Positions 7,983-15,050 of a stretch of DNA of 27,390 bases are shown in pieces. The DNA is from SIG459 sp045631645 (GTDB taxonomy: Bacteria > Bacillota > Clostridia > Oscillospirales > Oscillospiraceae). Made by a program: the position numbers and the translations under genes. Where the stretch lies: NCBI GenBank assembly GCA_045631645.1, contig JAZQVC010000041.1, forward strand, positions 1 through 27,390. Reading direction: 5' to 3'. Below the pieces are notes generated by a model. That model saw only the letters and a list, made by a program, of their open reading frames with translations, was not told the DNA's origin and did no database searches. The stretch's first letter is position 1. Every line of letters begins with the position of its first letter.

Positions 7983-8675
7983 ATGAAAATTTGCGGTTTT
8001 CAAAAACTTACAGCGCTGGATTATCCCAGCAAAATTGCCTGCACGCTGTTTACTCCCCATTGCAACCTCCGCTGCGGATTTTGCCATAATGCCGCCCTTG
8101 TAACTGCAGGGGAAATGCCCGAAGAGATTGACCATGAAGAAATTTTTTCCTATCTCCGCAAAAGAGCGGGCATTTTGGACGCCGTGGTGCTCACAGGCGG
8201 CGAGCCGCTGCTGCAGGAGGGAGTTGCGGATTTCCTCCGCAGAGTGAAAGAACTTGGCTACCTTGTGAAGCTGGATACAAATGGCTGCTTCCCCCAAAAG
8301 CTTGAGGAGCTTTTGCGAGAGGGGGTTGTGGACTATGTGGCTATGGACATAAAAAATTCTCCCGAAAAATATGCACTGACCTGTGGCGTGGAGAGTGTGG
8401 ATATGAAAGATATATTAAGCTCCATTGCCATTATTAAGAGCCTTGCCCCGGACTATGAATTTCGCACCACCGCCCTTGACTGTCTTCACTGCGAGGACGA
8501 TTTTTATGCTATGGGCCAGCTGATAAAAGGCGCAAAGCATTGGTATATCCAGAAATTTGTGGATTCGGGAGCGCTTGTGGGCGCTGGCTTTGCTGCGCCC
8601 GAGGATGCAGCTCTTCGGCGCTTTGCGGAAATAGCCGCAGCTTTCGCAGAAACTGCCGACACAAGAGGACTCTGA
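7983..8675 (+). CDS. nrdG: anaerobic ribonucleotide reductase activating protein (radical SAM)
   Basis: Cytoplasmic radical-SAM enzyme of 230 residues that generates the glycyl radical on NrdD using a [4Fe-4S] cluster and S-adenosylmethionine. The cluster cysteines are in the CNLRCGFCHN motif (CX3CX2C), and the SAM-contacting GGEPLLQ follows the second strand. The opening MKICGFQKLTALDYPSKIAC is diagnostic of the NrdG2-type activase. An upstream in-frame GTG at 7941 exists but lies in the promoter. The ATG at 7983 has GGAGGTG 8 bases ahead and is preferred. It precedes nrdD, the reverse of the order in many bacteria, and has its own NrdR box. Other glycyl-radical activases look similar, but the adjacent nrdD settles the partner. 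Confidence 0.95.
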   Translation: MKICGFQKLTALDYPSKIACTLFTPHCNLRCGFCHNAALVTAGEMPEEIDHEEIFSYLRKRAGILDAVVLTGGEPLLQEGVADFLRRVKELGYLVKLDTNGCFPQKLEELLREGVVDYVAMDIKNSPEKYALTCGVESVDMKDILSSIAIIKSLAPDYEFRTTALDCLHCEDDFYAMGQLIKGAKHWYIQKFVDSGALVGAGFAAPEDAALRRFAEIAAAFAETADTRGL

Positions 8676-8679
8676 ATTA

Positions 8680-8697
8680 AACACAATATATTGTGTT
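8680..8697 (+). promoter_or_regulatory. perfect NrdR box upstream of nrdD
   Basis: The 18-base palindrome AACACAATATATTGTGTT contains ACACAATATATTGTGT, a 16/16 match to the NrdR consensus. It starts four bases after the nrdG stop and ends five bases before the nrdD -35. A possible degenerate partner, ACTAAATATGTGATAA at 8715-8730, covers the promoter spacer. Confidence 0.85.
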
Positions 8698-8702
8698 CGA
8701 TA

Positions 8703-8731
8703 TTGACAAAACTTACTAAATATGTGATAAT
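8703..8731 (+). promoter_or_regulatory. strong nrdD promoter
   Basis: Consensus -35 TTGACA (8703-8708), 17-base spacer, and -10 GATAAT (8726-8731) with a TGT extended -10. It lies between nrdG and nrdD and gives nrdD its own transcript, with a leader of about 60 bases. Confidence 0.75.
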
Positions 8732-8800
8732 TATACTGCTCGCCTATGCGCAGAGTTTTGGTGATTATATAAGCCCTAAGGGACTTTATGGAGGTATATG

Positions 8801-11173
8801 ATGTATAGAACACTTAAGCGCGATGGCAAGATAGCCGATTTCAAGCTTGAGAAGATCAGCCTTGCCATTATGCTGGCCTTTGACGCCTGCGAAAGACAGT
8901 ATAACAGCGATGTTATCGATTTTCTTGCGCTCAAGGTCACCGCAGATTTTGAACCCAAAATAAAGGACAAGCTTATTGCCGTTGAGGATATTCAGGATAG
9001 CGTTGAATCCGTTCTCATCAAGGGCGGTTATGACGATGTTGCCAAGGCATATATTCTCTACCGCAAGCAGCGCGAGAGACTTCGCAATCTGAAGACCACT
9101 ATGCTGGACTACAAGGACACCGTGGATAGCTATCTTAAGGTTGCTGACTGGCGCGTTAAAGAGAATTCCACCGTCACCTATTCCGTAGGCGGTCTTATCC
9201 TCTCCAACTCCGGAGCTATAACCGCCAACTACTGGCTCAGCGAGATATATGATCAGGAAGTCGCTGACGCCCATCGCAACTGCGACATACATATCCATGA
9301 CCTGAGCATGCTCACCGGCTATTGCGCAGGATGGAGTCTTAAGCAGCTTATCACCGATGGTCTCGGCGGCGTTCCCGGAAAGATCACCTCCAGACCCGCT
9401 GCCCACCTTTCCTCTCTCTGCACCCAGATGGTCAACTTCCTGGGCATTATGCAGAACGAATGGGCCGGCGCTCAGGCCTTCTCCAGCTTCGATACTTACC
9501 TTGCACCCTTTGTCAAGGTGGATAATCTCAGCTATAAGCAGGTTCTTCAGTGCATCGAAAGGTTCGTCTTCGGTGTGAATACCCCCTCCCGTTGGGGCAC
9601 TCAGGCACCCTTCACCAACATCACTCTGGACTGGACAGTTCCCAAGGATCTTGAAAATATGCCTGCAATCGTAGGTGGCAAGGAGATGGACTTCACCTAC
9701 GGCGACTGCAAGGCAGAGATGGATATGGTCAACAAGGCATTCATCGAATGCATGATAAAGGGCGACGCCAACGGACGCGGCTTCCAGTATCCCATTCCCA
9801 CCTATTCCATCACCCGCGACTTCGACTGGAGCGATACCGAAAATAATCGCCTCCTCTTCGAAATGACCGCCAAATACGGCACTCCCTATTTCTCCAACTA
9901 TATCAACTCCGATATGGAGCCCAGCGATGTCCGCAGTATGTGCTGCCGTCTGCGCCTCGATCTGAGAGAGCTGCGCAAAAAGTCCGGCGGCTTCTTCGGC
10001 AGCGGCGAAAGCACCGGCAGTGTTGGTGTTGTAACCATCAATATGCCCCGCATTGCTTATCAGTCTGCTTCGGAGCAGGAGTTCATGGATCGTCTGGATC
10101 GCCTTATGGATGTCTCCGCACGCTCTTTGAAGGTTAAGCGCGATGTTATCACCCGCTTCCTCGATGCAGGTCTTTACCCCTACACCAAGCATTATCTGGG
10201 CTCTTTCAATAACCATTTCTCCACAATCGGTCTTGTTGGTCTCAACGAAGCCGCTCTCAACGCCTGCTGGATACGCAAGGATATGACCCATAAAGAGGCT
10301 CAGGAATTTTCCAAGCGTGTTCTCAACCATATGCGCGAGAGACTCAGCGATTATCAGGAGAAGTATGGCGATCTCTATAACCTTGAGGCAACTCCTGCGG
10401 AGAGCACCTCTTTCCGTCTTGCAAAGCACGACAGAAAGGATTTCCCCAACATCATCACCGCCTCCGAGGGCAATACTCCCTACTATACCAACTCTTCTCA
10501 TCTGCCCGTTGGCTACACCGAGGATATCTTCACCGCTCTGGATGTTCAGGATGAGCTCCAGACCCTCTATACCTCCGGCACCGTTTTCCACGCTTTCCTT
10601 GGCGAGAAGCTGCCCTCCTGGCAGTCCGCCGCAGCGCTGGTGCGCAAGATCGCGGAAAACTATCGCCTGCCTTATTATACTCTCAGCCCCACCTATTCCG
10701 TCTGCCGCGAGCATGGCTATCTCCCCGGCGAGCAGTTTGTTTGCCCCCACTGCGGAGCAAACGCAGAGGTTTATAGCCGCATAACCGGCTATTACCGTCC
10801 TGTTCAGAACTGGAACGACGGCAAGAGTCAGGAATATCGCCAGCGCAAGACATATAACATCGCCAACAGCTCCTTCAAGGGCGAGAAACTCGCCGAGAAA
10901 AAGGCGGAGGAAGCAGAGCAGGCTGTTGCCGCTTATGCAAAGGGCACTATGCTCTTCACCACCAAAACCTGCCCCAACTGCCGCGTGGCTATCTCCCTCC
11001 TTGATAAGGCTCAGCTTGGCTATGAAAAGCTTTTGGCTGAGGAGAATGCAGATGCCTGCGCAGCGTTTGGCATCAATCAGGCTCCCACCCTCATCGTCAG
11101 CGATGGCGAGAGCTTCAAAAAGTATGCCGGCGTTTCCGATATCCGCGGATATCTGAGAAGCATAGGCGCATAA
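8801..11173 (+). CDS. nrdD: anaerobic (class III) ribonucleoside-triphosphate reductase with C-terminal redoxin domain
   Basis: Makes dNTPs from NTPs under anoxia using a glycyl radical; 790 residues. Order: N-terminal ATP-cone (about 2-95, KRDGKIADFKLEKI), ten-strand catalytic barrel including SMCCRLRLDLR (379-389) and VGLNEAALNAC (479-489), then the C-terminal radical region with CREHGY (C635), CPHCG (C648, C651; probable zinc site) and the radical Gly663 in RITGYYRP. The last about 75 residues form an extra redoxin-like domain with the CPNC active site (Cys724, Cys727) and a cis-Pro-type QAPTL. This suggests electrons come from a dithiol rather than formate, and a TrxB-like gene follows. 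Two ATGs occur in tandem (8798, 8801); GGAGG at 8790-8794 is better spaced for 8801. The family call is certain; the electron donor is inferred. Confidence 0.96.
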   Translation: MYRTLKRDGKIADFKLEKISLAIMLAFDACERQYNSDVIDFLALKVTADFEPKIKDKLIAVEDIQDSVESVLIKGGYDDVAKAYILYRKQRERLRNLKTTMLDYKDTVDSYLKVADWRVKENSTVTYSVGGLILSNSGAITANYWLSEIYDQEVADAHRNCDIHIHDLSMLTGYCAGWSLKQLITDGLGGVPGKITSRPAAHLSSLCTQMVNFLGIMQNEWAGAQAFSSFDTYLAPFVKVDNLSYKQVLQCIERFVFGVNTPSRWGTQAPFTNITLDWTVPKDLENMPAIVGGKEMDFTYGDCKAEMDMVNKAFIECMIKGDANGRGFQYPIPTYSITRDFDWSDTENNRLLFEMTAKYGTPYFSNYINSDMEPSDVRSMCCRLRLDLRELRKKSGGFFGSGESTGSVGVVTINMPRIAYQSASEQEFMDRLDRLMDVSARSLKVKRDVITRFLDAGLYPYTKHYLGSFNNHFSTIGLVGLNEAALNACWIRKDMTHKEAQEFSKRVLNHMRERLSDYQEKYGDLYNLEATPAESTSFRLAKHDRKDFPNIITASEGNTPYYTNSSHLPVGYTEDIFTALDVQDELQTLYTSGTVFHAFLGEKLPSWQSAAALVRKIAENYRLPYYTLSPTYSVCREHGYLPGEQFVCPHCGANAEVYSRITGYYRPVQNWNDGKSQEYRQRKTYNIANSSFKGEKLAEKKAEEAEQAVAAYAKGTMLFTTKTCPNCRVAISLLDKAQLGYEKLLAEENADACAAFGINQAPTLIVSDGESFKKYAGVSDIRGYLRSIGA

Positions 11174-11200
11174 TAGATTAAAAAACTCCAAGTGCCACAG

Positions 11201-11238
11201 GGCGCTCATCAAAAGCCCAAAGGTTTTTGATGAGCGCC
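11201..11238 (+). terminator. stem-loop between nrdD and the trxB-like gene
   Basis: GGCGCTCATCAAAA and TTTTGATGAGCGCC form perfect 14-base arms around a 10-base loop. Only a broken T-run (TTTACTTT) follows, so it may terminate partially. No clear promoter is seen before the next ATG 24 bases downstream, which suggests read-through. Confidence 0.65.
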
Positions 11239-11261
11239 TTTACTTTCAAAGGAGAATAATT

Positions 11262-12161
11262 ATGTATGACATTATAATAATAGGCGCAGGACCTGCGGGT
11301 CTCACCGCCGCTATATACGCTCTTCGCGCTGGAAAAAGCTGCCTTATAATTGAAAAGGGCGCATTTGGCGGACAGATAAGCCTTTCCCCAAAACTTGAAA
11401 ACTATCCCGGCTTCACCGAGATAAGCGGAGCGGAATTCTCCGACCGCCTTGTGGAGCAGGCAATGGCTCTTGGTGTGGAATTCGAGCTTGACGAGGTCAC
11501 CGATCTTGAAGATAAGGGCGATGTGAAAATTGTCACCACCTATTCCGGAAGCTATGAGTCAAAGGCCGTTATTGTTGCCGCAGGCGCAAAGCACCGCCGC
11601 CTCGGCATTGAAAGGGAAGAAGAACTCACCGGTATGGGCGTAAGCTACTGCGCCGTGTGCGACGGCGCATTTTTCAAAGGTCTCACTGTTGCGGTTGTTG
11701 GCGGCGGCAGCAGCGCATTGCAGGATGCGATGCTTCTCTCCGATATATGCGAGAAGGTTTATCTTATCTATCGCAGCACAATCCGCGGCGAGAAGAAACT
11801 GGTGGAAGCTCTTGAAAAAAGGGCCAATGTTGAATTTATTGCCGGCGGTATCGTAAGCGCTCTGAAAGGTGAAAATGAACTTGAAGCCATCACTGTCAGC
11901 GTTGGGGAGCAGGAACGGGAAATTGCCCTTCAGGGACTTTTCGTGGCCGTTGGCTATGCTCCCGATAATGCTCCTTTCGCAGGGGTGCTGGAGCTTGATA
12001 AGTGGGGCTATGTTGCAGCAGGAGAGGATTGCCTCGGCGCCACCGAAGGCGTTTTCGCAGCGGGAGACTGCCGCGCAAAGCGCATCCGTCAGGTTACCAC
12101 CGCCGTTGGTGACGGCGCAGTTGCGGCTCTTGCCGCCTGCGAGTATATAGATAGCCTTTGA
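11262..12161 (+). CDS. thioredoxin reductase-like FAD/NAD(P)H disulfide oxidoreductase
   Basis: Flavoprotein of 299 residues that passes electrons from a pyridine nucleotide (or ferredoxin, in variant enzymes) to a redoxin disulfide. The FAD fold is at IIGAGPAGLTAA (6-17), the redox disulfide is CAVC (130-133) in SYCAVCDGAFF, the nucleotide fold is VVGGGSSALQDA (145-156), and the C-terminal FAD motif is FAAGDCRAKRIRQ followed by TAVGDG. Length and order match bacterial TrxB. The ATG is preceded by AAAGGAG at 8 bases. The most likely partner is the redoxin domain fused to NrdD just upstream. No free thioredoxin gene is present in the window. It could equally serve the general thioredoxin pool. 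The next gene begins 11 bases after its stop. Confidence 0.92.
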   Translation: MYDIIIIGAGPAGLTAAIYALRAGKSCLIIEKGAFGGQISLSPKLENYPGFTEISGAEFSDRLVEQAMALGVEFELDEVTDLEDKGDVKIVTTYSGSYESKAVIVAAGAKHRRLGIEREEELTGMGVSYCAVCDGAFFKGLTVAVVGGGSSALQDAMLLSDICEKVYLIYRSTIRGEKKLVEALEKRANVEFIAGGIVSALKGENELEAITVSVGEQEREIALQGLFVAVGYAPDNAPFAGVLELDKWGYVAAGEDCLGATEGVFAAGDCRAKRIRQVTTAVGDGAVAALAACEYIDSL

Positions 12162-12172
12162 GAGGGGCAGCT

Positions 12173-13705
12173 ATGAAAAATATTGATATAAATCGCTTTT
12201 CGGAGCTTTATACCCTGCGCCGCCTTGGCGTGGAGGACGCGGAAGCGGTCAGGGAGATAGCCAAGGAAAACCCTGCTTTTGAAGAATACGGCATTGAAGA
12301 GATATGCAGAGATATGTCTCTTCTGCCTCCTGGAAAGGAAGCAGAGGAAAAGTATTATCTTGGCTATTTCGAAAAAGAAGAAATGGTGGGAGTGCTGGAT
12401 TTTATAGACGGCTATCCCGAAGCCGATACGGCTTACATAGGCCTGTTCATGCTTTCAAAATATGAACAGGGCAAGAAAATAGGCACAAGTCTTATAGAAG
12501 CCCTTGCCTGCTATTGCAGAGAGCTTGGTTATAGGCGTTTGCTTCTTGGCTATGATAAAGCAAACCCTCAGGCATCGGGATTTTGGAATAGTCTTGGTTT
12601 TGAAAGCGTTCGCGAGGTTCCGCGGGAAGAGGATATAATCGTGGTGGCGGAGCGCGCTCTTGCCGGAGAGAGCAGGATAGGAAGCTTTTCTCACTATCTC
12701 CGCGAGCAGTGCCGGATCCACCCATCAATGCAGCCGAGAGACGCGCTGAAAATGTGCTATCAGGCAGCTTATGGAGCGGAGCATGGGATCAGTGATCCTG
12801 CATCGGCAAGAAAATATCTCCGCACGGAGCTGTCTTCGCTTTCCTTCAGAGGTTATGAGTGCCTTTATGAGATAATAAGTCCCTCCCTTTGCAGAATAAA
12901 TCTCCGTGCATGGCGCCGAAGAGGACTGAAATGGCAGTGGCTTTATAATATGTTTGCCGCAGCCAAAGGCAGCGGCAGTATTGAGGAATATTTCGCCGCG
13001 GTGAGAGAGTGCGCGAAGGCGGAAAAGCTGCCCTTCTCCCTTGAAGCTTGGGAGGCTGAGCTTGAGGCATGGGATGGAAAACCTGTCAGTCACAGCGCGG
13101 CTTATCGGGCGGCGGAAGAGCCTGCCTACCGCATTGCCCCCGCAAGCTTTATAAATGCCATGAGAGTTCTTGAGAAAATGGCAGAGCATAAAGACGGCTG
13201 CGTTGTAGCCATTGACGGGCGCTCCAACTCCGGCAAAAGCAGCCTCGCAAAGGCCTTGGCGGAGATTACGGGAGCCGGAATAGTCCATATGGACGATTTC
13301 CTCATGCCCGGTGGAAAGATGACTGTTGAAGCTCTGGGGCTTCCCGGCGGCAATATTGCCTATGACTTATTCAAAGACGAGGTGCTGAATAATCTTCGCT
13401 CTCCAAAGGCCTTCAGCCACAGATATTTTGATAATCATAAGATAAATTTCAAAAAGAAAAAGAGAGTCAAGGCCTCGCCTTATCGCATTGTTGAGGGAAG
13501 CTTCTCCCAGCATAGTTATTTCGGTGGGTATATGGACATAAGGGTGTTTATGACAGTGGACAGCGCTGAACAGCGCATGCGCGTTGTGACCCGTGACGGA
13601 GAAGCCATGGCTCCCAATTATTTCAGGCTCTGGATTCCTATGGAGGAGGAATACTTCCGCTTCTTTGAGCTAGATAAAAAGGCCGATGTGCTTATCGCAA
13701 CATAA
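12173..13705 (+). CDS. three-part fusion: GNAT acetyltransferase, uncharacterised domain, uridine-kinase-like P-loop domain
   Basis: A 510-residue cytoplasmic protein. Residues about 12-160 form a GNAT domain with the acetyl-CoA loop EQGKKIGTSLIEAL (98-111) and the late SGFWNSLGFE motif. Residues about 175-300 form a helical domain with KMCYQAAYGAEH (193-204) and CRINLRAW (240-247), which I recall only from uncharacterised clostridial proteins. Residues about 340-510 form a P-loop kinase domain: Walker A GRSNSGKS (349-356), VHMDDFLMP (371-379), the uridine-kinase-like IVEGSFS (439-445) and RVVTRDG (470-476). A TTG at 12158 is in frame, but AGAGGGG at 12161-12167 lies 5 bases before the ATG at 12173, so that start is chosen. 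The substrate is unknown. It follows the dNTP genes, but a nucleoside role is only a guess. Confidence 0.85.
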   Translation: MKNIDINRFSELYTLRRLGVEDAEAVREIAKENPAFEEYGIEEICRDMSLLPPGKEAEEKYYLGYFEKEEMVGVLDFIDGYPEADTAYIGLFMLSKYEQGKKIGTSLIEALACYCRELGYRRLLLGYDKANPQASGFWNSLGFESVREVPREEDIIVVAERALAGESRIGSFSHYLREQCRIHPSMQPRDALKMCYQAAYGAEHGISDPASARKYLRTELSSLSFRGYECLYEIISPSLCRINLRAWRRRGLKWQWLYNMFAAAKGSGSIEEYFAAVRECAKAEKLPFSLEAWEAELEAWDGKPVSHSAAYRAAEEPAYRIAPASFINAMRVLEKMAEHKDGCVVAIDGRSNSGKSSLAKALAEITGAGIVHMDDFLMPGGKMTVEALGLPGGNIAYDLFKDEVLNNLRSPKAFSHRYFDNHKINFKKKKRVKASPYRIVEGSFSQHSYFGGYMDIRVFMTVDSAEQRMRVVTRDGEAMAPNYFRLWIPMEEEYFRFFELDKKADVLIAT

Positions 13706-13708
13706 TAA

Positions 13709-13750
13709 AAAGCTCCCTGATGCCATGGCATCGGGGAGCTTTGATTTTTT
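13709..13750. terminator. bidirectional intrinsic terminator between convergent genes
   Basis: A 17-pair stem at 13709-13742 with one G-U pair is centred on GCCATGGC. It is followed by GATTTTTTT on the + strand and by a T-rich tail on the - strand. It ends the GNAT/kinase transcript and the capA transcript, which converge here with 47 bases between stop codons. Confidence 0.9.
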
Positions 13751-13752
13751 TC

Positions 13753-15024
13753 TCAGCCTTCTTCGGAAGGTGGTGCAGGTGGCGGCGCTTCGGGCACAGG
13801 CGCCTCGGGAGGTGGAGCCTCGGGTAAGGGCGCCTCAGGTGCAGGGGTGGGAGCGGCGGAAGGAGAGGGGGATGGGGTGTGGAAGGCGCTGTAGTCAATT
13901 GTCAGGTCAGGTCCGTTCCAGCTGCCATCAAGCTTGCTCATGGCGCGTTCATATTCTGCGCTGCCCTCTTCGTAGGGCACGGGCTGGTAGTTATTATAAT
14001 CAGCGCTGCCGCTGAGACGGCAGGGGATAAGTTCGAGGGAATCTATGCTTATGCTGCCGTCAATATCACGCTTTACGCTTACGCGGGCAATGGCAGTGTC
14101 CTTATCTCTGGGGTTGGTGTTGCCGCCAAAACTCCAGTTGCCGAGGGAATAGAGGATAAGTCCGCCCTTATATTCTTCGGTGCGCTGAAGTACGTGGGGA
14201 TGGCTGCCGTAAACTATATGGGCGCCTGCGTCAATGGCGGCGTGACCCACATTCTGCTGGTCGGCGGTGGGGCGGTAAGTGCCCTCAAGTCCCCAGTGAA
14301 GCCCTGCGATAATCAGTTCGCAGCCCTCGCTTTTCAGCTTTTCCACACCTGCGATAACCTGGTCAGCAGTGGGGTAAAGCTTGGAGTAAACGCCAACTTT
14401 CAATCCACCGGGTTTTTCATAAATTCTGCAGCCATTGTCCTCTGCCCAGAAAATACCCTCTGCGTCAAGGGAAACTTGAGTGTCAAGCCGTCCCTGATTG
14501 AGGAAGTCGCCGGAATGGTTGTTGCCCAGCACAACCATCTCGATGCTGCCCTCGGTGAATATCTTTGCGTATTCGGGGTCGGATTTGAAAACGAAGGTTG
14601 CACCGCTGGATGTTGCTGCCGTGGTGAAGCAGCCTTCCATATTGGCTATGGAGAGATAATCGTCTTCAAAATACTGCTTTGTTTTTGCAAAGGGATAAGC
14701 AAAGTCCCCGTTAACAAAGCTTTCGAAAGCCACGGAAGTGCCCTTGTGGTGCTGACTGCTTGCAAGGGTGCAGTCGCCCACCATGCTGATGGTGAAAAAC
14801 TCAGGCTCAGGTGTGGGTGTAGGCGTTGGTGTGGGAGTTGGTGTGGGCGTGGGTGTAGGTGTGGGAGTAGGAGTAGGCGCCGGCGAGGAACTGGGGGAGG
14901 GAGTTTCCGCGATTGCGGGAGAATTTTCCGGCGCGGCAAAATTGCCGCGGGCCAAAACAAGGGCGCTCGCGGCAACAATTGCAATTATTAAGATGATGAG
15001 AAGTATGATGCGTGAAGCTTTCAT
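13753..15024 (-). CDS. CapA-family protein (PGA_cap metallophosphatase fold), membrane-anchored, paralog 1
   Basis: A 423-residue protein with an N-terminal membrane anchor (residues 5-25, no clear cleavage site or lipobox), a Pro-Thr linker (about 49-72), a CapA domain and a Pro/Glu/Ala-rich C-tail. CapA motifs: ISMVGDCTLAS, IANMEGCFT, LGNNHSGDF, GLHWGLEG, YGSHPHVLQ and YSLGNWSFGG, which supply the metal-binding Asp, Asn and His residues of this calcineurin-like fold. CapA proteins take part in poly-gamma-glutamate synthesis or anchoring in Bacillus, but most clostridial homologs have no assigned function. No capB or capC is present here, so polyglutamate synthesis should not be assumed. The RBS is weak (AAGAAG). 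It lies 26 bases downstream of its paralog, as the last gene of the prfB transcript. Confidence 0.88.
   Translation of the reverse strand: MKASRIILLIILIIAIVAASALVLARGNFAAPENSPAIAETPSPSSSPAPTPTPTPTPTPTPTPTPTPTPTPEPEFFTISMVGDCTLASSQHHKGTSVAFESFVNGDFAYPFAKTKQYFEDDYLSIANMEGCFTTAATSSGATFVFKSDPEYAKIFTEGSIEMVVLGNNHSGDFLNQGRLDTQVSLDAEGIFWAEDNGCRIYEKPGGLKVGVYSKLYPTADQVIAGVEKLKSEGCELIIAGLHWGLEGTYRPTADQQNVGHAAIDAGAHIVYGSHPHVLQRTEEYKGGLILYSLGNWSFGGNTNPRDKDTAIARVSVKRDIDGSISIDSLELIPCRLSGSADYNNYQPVPYEEGSAEYERAMSKLDGSWNGPDLTIDYSAFHTPSPSPSAAPTPAPEAPLPEAPPPEAPVPEAPPPAPPSEEG
14811..14878. repeat. hexanucleotide-type repeat encoding a Pro-Thr linker
   Basis: About eleven degenerate 6-base units of the GTGGGT/GTAGGC type on the + strand encode alternating Thr-Pro in the - strand CapA paralog 1. 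Units vary at the third codon position. Such arrays are prone to slippage, but each unit is a multiple of three, so length changes keep the frame. Confidence 0.85.
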
Positions 15025-15050
15025 ATCTTTATCTTCTTTGTTTTATTTTT

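Noticed and set aside
8786..11212. Open frame of about 808 codons on the - strand opposite nrdD
   Set aside because: It is a mirror of the nrdD codon bias: the codons whose reverse complement is a stop are rare in nrdD. It has no RBS or family motif, and nrdD on the + strand is unmistakable.
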